Shown here one piece after another: positions 21,819 to 34,519 of a stretch of DNA of 64,000 nucleotides. The DNA is from Neurospora tetrasperma FGSC 2508. Lineage: Eukaryota; Ascomycota; Sordariomycetes; Sordariales; Sordariaceae. The notes below the pieces were generated by a model. The model was not told the DNA's origin and did no database searches. It worked only from the letters and a program-made list of their open reading frames with translations. The position numbers and the translations under genes were made by a program. The stretch covers positions 8,682,281 through 8,746,280 of the forward strand of contig NW_009799179.1 in NCBI RefSeq assembly GCF_000213175.1, written 5' to 3'. How positions within the stretch are numbered: position 1 is the stretch's first letter; each line of letters starts with the position of its first letter.

Positions 21819-22359
21819 ATGTCCATGTTTCGTGCCAAGAAGCTCGACCTCGGGTGCTTCACCAACGTCCGGGTCCTTCGTGACCACTCCAAGCGCAAGG
21901 CCTTTTTGGAGGCCGAGCCTGAGAGGTACCTACCTACGCCTTGCGATCCTTATTTGCGACTATGACAAGAACATACGATCTAACGACTTCTTGCTTTTTG
22001 ATACAGACAAGCCCTGCGCTACGTTATCCGCAACACCACCCTCCCTGCCCGTACCAGGGCCGTCGCCCAGCTCCAGCTCACCCAGATGCATGCCTACACC
22101 AGGCCGACGCAGATCCGGAACCGCTGTATCCTTGGTGGAAAGAGTCGAGGTATCTTGAGGGACTTCAAGATGACAAGAGTATGTCGCTATCGATTGCTTC
22201 AAAGGAGGAGTGGTGTGCTAAGAGCTGAGCTCCGCATGGGAATGATGGAAACCTGCAAAGGCGCGCGACTTGCTAACACTGTTGGATCGCAAACAGTACA
22301 ATTTCCGTATGAACGCCCTGATGGGTAACATTCCGGGTGTCAAGAAGGCCTCTTGGTAA
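21819..22359 (+). CDS. mrp2: Mitochondrial 37S ribosomal protein uS14m (MRP2 type)
   Basis: Three exons, 21819-21925, 22007-22178 and 22297-22359, give 113 residues, like yeast Mrp2 (115). The protein belongs to the small subunit head of the mitochondrial ribosome. The sequence MSMFRAKKLDLGCFTNVRVLRDHSKRKAFLEAEPERQALRYVIRNTTLPARTRAVAQLQL... ends with the hallmark uS14 C-terminus [40 protein letters not shown]. The intron donors are GTACCT and GTATGT, the acceptors ACAG. The zinc-binding cysteines of some uS14 proteins are not evident, as usual for this mitochondrial branch. It starts 445 bases from the divergent U2 gene and converges on lipoyl synthase. Confidence 0.93.
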
Positions 22360-22868
22360 AAGAGAGCATGGCTACAAGGAACCCAGAGGTTTGTTGTGGT
22401 TTGGAGATGGTGTCGGTACGCCCAGAGGCGAATAAACTCTTTTCAAAACCCAGATGGGCTCGGGTCATCGTGTTGGTAAGAAAGCATCACTGTACGCAGG
22501 GTTTTTGAGATACCCGTACAAGTAAGTGATCGCACGATGAGGAGTGCTTCAAAAGCTTTTTAGTGGGCTGAGGGAGTTTGTATGATGCATCCTTTTGGAC
22601 ATGGGAATCTCTCTCCCGATGCCCCCTGTGTAGAACTGTTGTTACAATATTATATTCAGACACGGCAAACGAATGAATGTTTTTTTTTTCAAAGTAACCG
22701 AAAGAATGAATCTCCCCTAACGCCAAAACGCATGCGACCCCCAAGGTGCCTAATGACCGATCCGTCATCCGTCTATTATGTTACCCGCCATAGGATAGCT
22801 GTGAAAGCCTAGATCCCGATTATGAATGTTGAAACACGCTCCGCAAACCACATCTAACACAAGCTGCC
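22360..22868. other. Convergent 3' intergenic region
   Basis: Between the ends of uS14m (plus) and lipoyl synthase (minus). Nothing else recognised. Confidence 0.5.
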
Positions 22869-24222
22869 TCAAGGGGACTGGGCGCTAGTCGCCTCCCCGG
22901 CGGCAACCGCCTGACCAAGAGCCTTAGAGACAGCCTTCTCGCCGGAGCGCTTTCTCAAGACGTTCTCGATGAAAGCCTCGCCGGCCTTGTATGAAGAACG
23001 GACCAGAGGACCACTAGCGCAGTACAGGAAGCCCATGTCAAGGGCACGCTGCCTCCAGAGCTCGAACTCGTCGGGAGTGATGTACTTCTCGACCGCGAGA
23101 TGTCTCTTGGTTGGGCGCATGTACTGTCCAAAGGTAACGACATCGACGTCGACCTTTCTCAATTCTGCAAAGCAACATCATGTTCAGCATCCATCAAATG
23201 GGCAAGCGCAATCGATATGACTTACCCCTCAAAGCCTCCCAGAGCTCCTCCTCAGTCTCACCCAGACCAAGCATGATGCTGGTCTTGGTGATAATGCCTT
23301 CCTTGCCCCGGACCTTCTTAACGTGCTCCAACACCTTCAAACTCTGGTGGAATGTGGCACGGCGATCACGCACGTAAGGTGTCAAGTTCTCAACAGTCTC
23401 AACGTTATGCGCATACACATCCAGTCCGCTCTCCGCCACAATCTTGACCATGTCCAAGTCACCAGCAAAGTCACCGGTCAAGGCCTCGACAAGCAGGGTC
23501 GGCTTCTTTTGCTTGATCCGGCGAATCGTCTCTGCAAAGTGCCGGGCACCACCATCGGCCAGATCGTCACGGTCGACACTCGTCAGCACAACATAACCGA
23601 GACCCCAGCGGGCCAGAGCCTCAGCGGTGTTCTCGGGCTCGTGAGGATCCAGCGGAGGCGGCTTGCGGCTTGTCTTGACGCTGCAGAAGCGACAGCCACG
23701 GGTGCAGGTGTCGCCCATGAGCATGATGGTGGCCGTCGCGGCGGCCTTGTTAGAGCCGCCCCAGCACTCGCCGATGTTGGGACACCTAGCCTCCTCGCAT
23801 ACTGTGTGAAGATTGAGACCGCGCAGGTCGGCCTTGATCTTGGCAAATTCGGGGTTCGCGCCAGCACTCGGGATGGGTGTCTTGAGCCATTCAGGCAAGC
23901 GGGTGATGGTACGCTTCTTGCCGGCGGGTCCGACTTCGGCTGTGCGCAGGGTGTAAGCTTCGCTGGGTGCGAGAGGAGCGGCTGACGATTGGCTTGCGAT
24001 AAAGTCGTCGAGGGAAGCGAGAGTGGTGTCCTTGAAGTAGGTCGGGCGCGGCTTGGTTGCGGGCGCGGATGCGGATGCAGCTGATGATGACTCTTGCGAT
24101 GTCGGCTGGCTGGATGGGCCAGATGGGATGGTGGCGTATGACCGAGTCGACAGGGCGGCGGCACGCGCAAGAGACCTCCGCAAAGGCGCCTGGAGACGCT
24201 GGATCGGGACCGGTGAAGCCAT
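22869..24222 (-). CDS. lip5: Lipoyl synthase, mitochondrial
   Basis: Radical-SAM enzyme that inserts two sulfurs into protein-bound octanoyl groups to make lipoyl cofactors of pyruvate and 2-oxoglutarate dehydrogenases and the glycine cleavage system in mitochondria. Two exons, 24222-23226 and 23164-22869, separated by a 61-nt intron, encode 430 residues. An Arg/Ser-rich import presequence occupies the first 30 or so residues ([30 protein letters not shown]). The auxiliary cluster cysteines are Cys142, 147 and 153 ([13 protein letters not shown]); the radical-SAM CxxxCxxC is Cys173, 177, 180 (CTRGCRFC). The conserved RSSY serine motif near the C-terminus ([12 protein letters not shown]) is present, completing the auxiliary cluster ligands. 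Nothing is missing. Yeast counterpart is LIP5. Length matches fungal orthologues. Confidence 0.96.
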
Positions 24223-26124
24223 AATGTGTGATAAGTCTTGGTGTTGAGCTTGCCGGAACCCTACCAGTCGTGAACTGCTGCAAACAAGCCGGGGGATCTT
24301 GGGTGGCGGATGCGGATGATATGGATGACTACCGTTGGGGGAGCATGGGATGGAGACAAAAAGTTCGGCCCCCCGGTGCGCCGGCGCTTTTGGAGCCTTT
24401 GATGAATTTTAGTGGCCCACGCCGCCCATGTCCGGTTACGTAACGCCGATCATACCCGCCAGCTGCCGGGGCGCATTAGAGGCCGCTCTTGAACCGGCAA
24501 GACCGGGACCCCCATTCCTTGTGCTGGCGGCGATGACTCCATTTTGCGAACCCTTTTGGAGTCCAGCAGTTCACCCCATGTTGTTGCGCGTGGGAGTCTG
24601 GAAGCAGCCGACTGACTGACTTGCAGACAATCCTACCCGATTTGTTTCAACATTTTGCTACACCAAAGGTGGAACTGGGTGTTAGTGGCGAGGGTCCTGG
24701 AACGGCATGAGCTTATATCTTTTTGTCCATTTCCATATATGTAAATCCCGTCGAATATGCATTTGCTGGTCGACGGCATTCGCTTCGGTCAACAGCCCCT
24801 CCGGGCCATTCAGGTGGACCGGGGACCAGAGAGAAAGATGCTGTAACATCCACATACCGTGGATGCTTTTGCCGGTAAAGTCGGGCATCTTCGACGGTTG
24901 AGTATGAGGGGCCAGGTACGAGCTATGTAGTGGTATTGTGAAGAATGTATAATGTAGATGGTCGATGAAACGAAGCTGCAACACAACCGACCCGACACAG
25001 GAGAACATACCGTGCCAATGCGGTTAAGTGTACCTCTAAGCTCTACGCAGTCGGTGAAGTGTCGTAGTCAGGAGTACTCAGGGGAAAGACAGGCTCTTCA
25101 CCGTGTCATCACCTCGCCAGCTCAAGCTTTACTTGTCTCTCGGGTAGATATGTACATACATAGATCTATAGACCTTGAGGCGGTAAAGTTGAGTCTTCGA
25201 GATCTTTCTTGTGCATGTTGGAAAATACCGGATCCGTGGCTACTGGCTAGTGCGTTTTCACGTGCGACTTTTCAGATGGACGAATGACCGATTTCTCACT
25301 GCACCTTGAACTTGGTCTGGTTCGTCATCAGAAGCTGCATAGCCACTGAGGGGTGAAGCTGAGGGGGGGACGCCCTGAGTGCTTGTTGGTGGGCACTCTC
25401 ACAGTTGGGTACCTAGGTACAGAACCTATTTCCGTAAGCTGAACGAAGTGGAAGCTTCCTGGCGGGTTGAAAGAGAATGAACATCAAGACGACTCTAAAC
25501 ATAAGCACAAAACACAAAGCGATAGCTACCGAGCCACATCGCCTTTTGCGTCTCAATAGGACCGAAGCAGAACAAAGCGCAAAATCTTCGAACCTAGGCC
25601 AAGCCCCTGATATGTAACTGAAAACAAGAGGTTCGCATGAGAAACATTTGTTGGCGTCAAGCCAGGCCGTGCCTGGGTTCCTGGTTGTTGTGGGGCTTCC
25701 TTGGAAGCGACAAAAGGGATTGTGGCTCGTGCTTGTGTACCTCAGATCTTAACAACGGCGCATGACATTTAGCGTGAACACCATTAGTATCTCCCGTACC
25801 CTAGCCCTCTTCTCTGCTAGCGGCAACCCAATCACTTAGGTGAGTTCAAGCCGCCCGGCTGTCCTCTGACCTCGTTCCTGCGCCCTCAAACCCAAACGTC
25901 TTGCAACCTCCAGACCACCTCACCAGCCCTTCCTAATTGCCAACCTTCTGCATTCCAACAACCCGACCTCCCCTCCCCACAACGGCCAGCGAAATCACGA
26001 CCTCTTCCGCAACGTAACCCGCGACACACCCTCAACACCATCACATCCTCCTTTTCCAGAGCTCGCGCTTGAAGCCTAATCGACAACAACCAATCCATTG
26101 CGTATTCAGCCACCCTCAAAAACA
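24223..26124. other. Divergent intergenic region, about 1.9 kb
   Basis: Contains the promoter of lipoyl synthase on the left and of the R-SNARE gene on the right, including a long C-rich leader just before 26125. No coding sequence, tRNA or repeat was recognised. Confidence 0.45.
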
Positions 26125-27102
26125 ATGTCCGACGCTCCGTACGACCCTTATATCCCCAGCGGCCAGCATGGCGCCGCCGGGCAACAAGGTGCCGGCAACA
26201 ACGCGGGAACCGCCAGACTGCAACAGGTGGGTTGTTTCCCCCTATAATGGCACTTTTTGGCAATGTGGAATCGAACGATACCCCTGGAATGCTTGGGCTA
26301 TCCATCTGCTTGATCCCCGCGAGGTCAAATAATCACAAGATCTTGTCAACAATACCGCGCCTAGCTTTTGAAAATCGTCTCAGGGAGGGTACGTAATGGC
26401 CAAAGTTATGCATGCGGGCGGGTTGATGGATCCGATGGGTTTTGATGGATTGCATGGCATGAACACGCGGTCGGCTTGCTCTCACCAGCGTCCGGACGAG
26501 CATTTGGGTGGAAGAATGGTTGCGCCCCCGGTCTCCTCCGGATATGGCGGTCAAAGCACAAGACTACGGAACTGTCTGCGACAGGCCATACACAGCTACT
26601 ACATGGGAAATTCGGCATCGTTGGGACAAGCAGACGGATACGGATTGCCTCGTATCATAGTCGGATCGTTGTGGCTCTGGCATGCTGCGGCCATTTCTGG
26701 TATTTGGGCTGACGGAAGTATAGCAAATCGACGACACTGTCGGAGTGATGCGCGAGAACATCAACAAGGTCTCTCAGCGTGGTGAAAGGATCGACGCCCT
26801 TCAAACCAAGACCGATGACCTCGCTATTAGTGCACAGGGCTTTCGTCGTGGTGCCAACCAGGTCCGCAAGAAGATGTGGTGGAAGGTATGAACTATCTCG
26901 CCGCTTGCGCTGTACGGAAGGGCCTTTCCACTGACTGACTGACTTCAACAGGACATGAAGATGCGCATCTGCTTGATTGTGGGCATCATTATCTTACTCG
27001 TAATTATCATTGTCCCAGCAGGTATGTTTGACCTTGAATTTAACCATGAGTACTGAGAAGCGTTTGCTAACATGGCTCTTTCTAGTCGTTGCTACGCGCT
27101 AA
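26125..27102 (+). CDS. Synaptobrevin/Snc-type R-SNARE
   Basis: Vesicle SNARE for fusion of secretory vesicles at the plasma membrane, tail-anchored. Four exons, 26125-26226, 26724-26885, 26952-27021 and 27086-27102, encode 116 residues (yeast Snc1 has 117). The short Gly/Gln-rich N-terminus ([21 protein letters not shown]...) is followed by the SNARE coiled coil [60 protein letters not shown], with the zero-layer arginine in VMREN. A 20-residue membrane anchor ([19 protein letters not shown]) and a very short lumenal tail follow. Intron 1 is about 497 nt, long for this genome, and splits the SNARE motif directly before QIDD; it is otherwise unremarkable to me. In Neurospora this is the synaptobrevin homologue, gene name not assigned here. 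Confidence 0.93.
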
Positions 27103-28495
27103 GCTGCTCGTGAATGATTTGGTTATGATGAGTGAAACAGAAACGTTGTCAGGAAGTGCACGAAGCTGGATTTGGCTTGCTTTTTAGCATTCGCAGGGAA
27201 CGGAAATCGTGCTTCACTGGGATTCAGTATTGGGTTGCTTTTTTTTTCTTTTTTCCTTTCGAAACTTTTCATCGCCGCGGTTATATCATGGTCTCCTCGC
27301 TGGTTGAGATGGCTTTGGCTTTGGTCTTGGTGACGACTTCTTCGACTGATGCCCGGAACCACACGACCTGCTAGAGGCGGCGCGGAAAGGTTCATCGCTT
27401 ATACCATATACACCCTGTATCTACGAGACGAAAGGCGAGGAGGCGTACTGTTGTTTTCTCAACTCTTGAATGGCTAATCAAGACGGTATCATGACCCATC
27501 CACCTACTAATAGTAATTCTACCTTTCCCTATCACCCACATACAGGGTAGTATATGCTTTGTTTAGAGTACGGCACCGAATGGCAACTTTGTGTCGGGTG
27601 CGGGGACGGGGTGACGGGGGCGACGCCGGAGCACCGGCTACCATGCGGGTGTCGCTGTTGATGCAGGTTCCACTCATTGTACCCGGGCCATGGCATGGAC
27701 CGTAAAATGCCTGAAATGCGTCCCAAGGTGCATCATACGATGGAGCCTCGATGTGACTCCGTACCGTGTGCACCTTGAGAGTTATTTTCTTCTCAATCTG
27801 TTGAGAAGAGACAGCGGCAAACAAAAATGAGGTGATCATATCGCGTAAAGCTTCATGCAAAGGAGTCATATCTTCCTGCTGTCAACAGTGAGTGATGCTC
27901 GTGACTGTGTCACCTGCACACGATGTCGCTTGGACATCTCTTGGCGGCCCAACATCGGTTTTGTGATGCTGGAGACACTGCGGTTTCGGCGACCAATATG
28001 TGGAGGAGAGATGGGGGAGAACGGGGTAAACAAATGAAGGCCGTTTTTCCATCTGATAAGACAAGTCAGCGGCGGTCAGCCTGCCGTGTGTACACAAGAT
28101 AGAAAACCAGGGGGTCGCCGGGGTTGTCCTCGGCGCTATTTGCCTTCATGTTCTTCTCTTCAACCCATGATTATCGACCAGTTGATGTGGTGATTCTGTA
28201 GCCATCAACATCTCGATCTACAGGTACGTACCCCTCACCAACCCCTCCCCATGAGCGGTTTCGGTTGTGGTTGCAATTTTTTTTCTTCCTAGTTGCCCCT
28301 CCTCCACACTTGACGGGACTGGACTTGGCCAGAGTGCCAGGGCAGCCCCCTCACTCGCCAGGCCTGCATGGGGCATTGGGCCGACTGCAACCAAGTCTTG
28401 CAAAATTAAAAACATTGAACCCCCCCGAACGCCGGCTCCTTCTTCCCGAAGACAAATCATCATACCAAACCCATTGATCTTTGGCAAGGGATTCG

Positions 28496-28502
28496 GGAGT
28501 CA
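28496..28502 (-). promoter_or_regulatory. Possible CPC-1 (Gcn4-type) site upstream of arg-6
   Basis: TGACTCC on the minus strand, one base from the TGACTCA consensus bound by the cross-pathway-control activator. It lies about 300 bases before the arg-6 ATG. arg-6 is known to be under cross-pathway control; occupancy here is inference. Confidence 0.3.
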
Positions 28503-28659
28503 GCTTAGGGTCCTCTCCTCTCCTCTCCGTTGTTTTCTTTAGTTCCTTGCCTGTCAATGGTTGGTGATTTGCGCGCCAGTTAACCAGACAACTGAGTTTT
28601 TTTTAAGTTTTCTCTCCACATTCTTTCTAGTTACGATCTAGAGCAGCCAGGGCAGCCTA

Positions 28660-28666
28660 TTAGTCA
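28660..28666 (-). promoter_or_regulatory. Possible CPC-1 (Gcn4-type) site near the arg-6 start
   Basis: TGACTAA on the minus strand (TTAGTCA on plus), one base from consensus, about 135 bases before the ATG. Short motifs of this kind occur by chance. Confidence 0.3.
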
Positions 28667-28767
28667 CTCCTCGGTACAACGCCATACCAGTCGCCAGCCC
28701 GCCCCTCATATCCTCCGCCGAGCGCATCACCGGTTGCCCGATCGCTTCGATAGTCTCCTCGAGTTAA

Positions 28768-31472
<2,705 letters not shown>

Positions 31473-32668
31473 ATGAGTAAACCTTGTTGGATCTGATGAG
31501 ATCCAAAATTGTCTGTCGTGCGTAACACTTGTCGCACATTTTTTCCCGAAAGGTTTTTACAATCCAGCGAATTTTTGGGTCATGCTTGGTCAACGTTCTC
31601 CTTACATACAGTTTTTGACTTTCACCTTGGTATATCGCGGTTCATACGGAGTTTAGCTGGGCATGTTGAAAACTGGATTTGATTCCTTTGCTTGTTTTTG
31701 CGCCCACATTGTTGTTATTTTCCCCCGGTTTAAGATGAAAGGTATGGCTGGCCTGGCATCGTTGTATATATTAAGCTGCTGCTGCTGCTGCTGCTGCTGG
31801 AGAACGAAAAAGCGAAGTTGATATGTCATCCCAGGGATGGGAAGCTAGTCAGCATCTATTTCCTTGACGAGTCACTCGATGCCTGATGCTCTCTCCAGCC
31901 GCAAAGACTGGATGGTTATCTGGACGACATTGTTCTAAGGTAGGTAACCAATTATAAGCTTTGCCTTGGTCTATTCTCATCCGCAGGCCTCCTTCCTTTC
32001 AATCATCTCGCGGGTATCGCTCGACCGGTCAATCCATCCCGATGTGGATACTACCAGCGGCCTCCGAGGTCTACTATGCAGTAGACTCCAAACGGACTAT
32101 ACGGAGCCCCCGAGCCCGAAGTAATCGCACACAGCACACAGCCTCTTTCTTCTTTCAACTCTCGTACTAGTTCCACAACAAATAACGACCGAATGAGGCC
32201 CCTATGCTCCTGATGGCTCGGCGTTCAGTTTGGGGTAGATTATCGACAGAACGACGCTATCGATTCGCTTCTGACCAAATGCGAACGACATGTTACTTCG
32301 ACGGTTGGACGACGACAGTGAAGTATTCAATAGACTCAGTCTGGACAGTACCTCGAATGGAATTGTGGCGTTCTAATGGGGGTTTCTATCCAAACCCTTT
32401 TGACGCTTCAACATGATGGATTCCGGGGTCCAAAAGAGTGCTACGATGAGAGGTGTTCGCACATGCTGACCATTACCACATACATGGGAAAACCATCCAC
32501 TCTATTGGTATTCGGGCTCTGTAGATTAGACAAGGTCATGATTTGATATCTCGCAAGAAAGAACTCATTAGTCCATATTTTCACCTCCCAACCACCCATC
32601 AGTTCTTCTGCTTCAGAAAATTAACAACCACACAGAACTCAAGCCTCTACAGCCTCATTCCCATAACC
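31473..32668. other. Intergenic: arg-6 3' flank
   Basis: Holds the 3' untranslated region of arg-6 and a GCT microsatellite. Several short plus-strand frames, none convincing. Confidence 0.4.
31774..31800. repeat. GCT trinucleotide microsatellite
   Basis: About nine GCT units in a row, 300 bases after arg-6, noncoding by context. Confidence 0.85.
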
Positions 32669-33019
32669 ATGAACGAAACAGGCCAAGACCAGAATACCAT
32701 CGTGGCAGAGGTTCTTCAAGAAGTCAAATCGTCTCACGAGCGGTTTGAAAGCGCGGCTGGTGATCTCCTGATCAAAACCATGAAAGAGGACTCACAAGTT
32801 CGTAATGGCGTGGAGAGGTTCATTGAGTGTTACATGACTATGACTACGGGGTATAATGAGTGGGCGTAAGTGAAGTCCGCACTTTTCTCTTCCTGTTGCC
32901 TGAGGCGAGTCAAAAGGGACTAAATTTGCGGACGTGGTGAAATGGACAGGCTGCAATCGGATCGATACGGTGTGAAGGAGCATGTGCAGGAGGATGGATC
33001 GTTCTTGATACCACTGTGA
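32669..33019 (+). CDS. Small 88-aa protein, terpene-cyclase-like C-terminal fragment or small paralogue
   Basis: Two exons, 32669-32865 and 32950-33019, spliced with a perfect GTAAGT donor and CAG acceptor, keep one frame of 88 residues. The product MNETGQDQNTIVAEVLQEVKSSHERFESAAGDLL...VERFIECYMTMTTGYNEWALQSDRYGVKEHVQEDGSFLIPL resembles the last helices of fungal class I terpene cyclases, where the pattern G(N/Y)..W(S/A)....RY recurs close to the C-terminus. The metal-binding DDxxE/NSE regions of such enzymes are absent and no matching upstream exons were found within 1.1 kb. So it is either a truncated relic that kept its reading frame or a small independent gene. The upstream in-frame ATG at 32543 would add a low-complexity leader and was not used. 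Similarity is by eye; moderate to low certainty. Confidence 0.5.
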
Positions 33020-33280
33020 GGAACTGTAGAGGCTTCGAAGGAAATGTGGGAGGGCATGAGAGGTGACGGCGTTATAGCCTTTGTGTGGGGCACAGCGGAT
33101 TCTCATTCACAGTCCATCAGAATAGACACTCAATGCAGCGGGCGAGAACATGTTTTTGAACTTGATCACAGAAAGACATCCAGCTGTTTTTGTTCCATGG
33201 TTAGTACCCATTGCTCATTCCTTCAACACACATCCCATTTTCCGCCAAGAGAAGGAGCCAAAGGTAGAGGACCAAAAAGA

Positions 33281-33300
33281 GAAGGAACAAAAAAACAAAG
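33281..33300 (-). terminator. RNA polymerase III terminator of the 5S gene
   Basis: On the minus strand a run of seven T directly follows the 5S 3' end after CTTTG, as expected for pol III termination. Confidence 0.7.
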
Positions 33301-33421
33301 ACATACAACACCAGGTTATTCGCCAGTCGTCACCGATCCGACTACTAGTCTGGCGGTCACTGGCTTATCGATGGGAGATCAGACGGGATCCCGAGTTCTC
33401 CAAGTGCCTATGGTCGTATGT
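33301..33421 (-). rRNA. Dispersed 5S ribosomal RNA gene
   Basis: A 121-base copy of 5S rRNA on the minus strand, from ACATACGACC at 33421 to GGTGTTGTATGT at 33301. The ends pair over nine bases (helix I). The conserved internal stretches AACTCGGGATCCCGTC, CCATCGATAAGCCAGTGA, CAGACTAGTAGT and CGGTGACGA are all present; they include the internal pol III promoter. Seven T (with a flanking TTTG) follow at about 33287-33300 as a terminator. Against the major Neurospora 5S recalled from memory there are around 15-20 changes, several of them paired and compensating in helix II and helix V. Neurospora is known for some 100 dispersed 5S genes of several sequence types. No clear TATA box near -29, so activity is not certain. 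Confidence 0.9.
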
Positions 33422-34519
33422 AAATGCTGTTGTTGCTGTTGCTGGAGAGTGGGTGTTTGATCTCCGCTCGTTCCTTATGTAGAGAGATACAAGATCTGGT
33501 AGGATGGTGTCTGGTGTTGATTAGGTCAGGGGAAAAAAAAAACCAGCAAATAGCAAGTATGATATCTTATGGAGTTGTACATAAGGAATCGGTACGGACA
33601 GTCATCTAGCTTATGCACACAACTCCGTTCCAGTTTACAGATATACCTCTATCATCATCTCCCGTCTCTCACAACGAGAACTCTAGAAACACCCACCCAA
33701 AAGGATCACTTCCTAGTAGCAGCACTGACCGACAGTAAGGACAACCAGCAAACATCAACATTCCTTCCCGTCCCATCAGGCACCCCGTACTTAGAAGTAG
33801 GTACTTATGAACCTCCCGCTCCTTCCCAACTTGATCCTCTGACAAACGGACATATAAGCCCCTTAATGAGCAGCTACGATCGCCGACAACGCTGGGTCAG
33901 CTAGCGTAACGGTCTACCTTCGTGACAACTCAAACCACCCTGGCCCCAAAATACTCACCTGTTGTTTCGAGAACAATGATGTACATTCAAGTAACTCAAA
34001 AAGGCTCCACATTGCTAGGCCGCGTCCAAATGAAAGTTAATCACTAGCACAGAGAAGAGATGGTAGGGAGAGCGTTGAGCCAGTTAGCAGACGTGTGCTG
34101 CTTGACTGCGCGGTTGTTGGGCTTTCTTTTTAAGGTATATTTTCATATTTTCATCGAAGGTGAGGGAGCAGATGGGAAAAGGAGACAGAGGTCGTGGGGT
34201 TCAAATGGTGACATGGTCTTTCTTTTTTTTTCTTCTTTTTTTTTCGCTTCTTTTACTTCTTGTTTCTGTCAATGTTCATGTTTCAGTGAGTCCAGTTATG
34301 GTCTCGATAGCTACTTTAAGACGCAACGTGAACGCCCGACGAATGTCCAAGTGGGGCAGGATCATTGTGTCTTTTTTTTCTTTTTTTTTCCCAGATATAT
34401 TATGATGACGCTAAGTGGCATGCACTTCTACCTGCTATGTATTCTTCGAACCCAAACTCCATACGCTCTCTATCCCAATAGCATCATACCCGATTCAAAG
34501 TCCTGGCTACCTCAGATAA
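33422..34519. other. Intergenic stretch
   Basis: No supported gene. Two T-rich low-complexity tracts lie near 34220-34250 and 34370-34390. The right end is the 3' flank of signal peptide peptidase. Confidence 0.4.

Noticed and set aside
27519-27869. Minus-strand 116-codon frame between the SNARE gene and arg-6
   Set aside because: No recognisable domain, no splice-consistent extension, and Pro/Arg/His-rich composition typical of chance frames.
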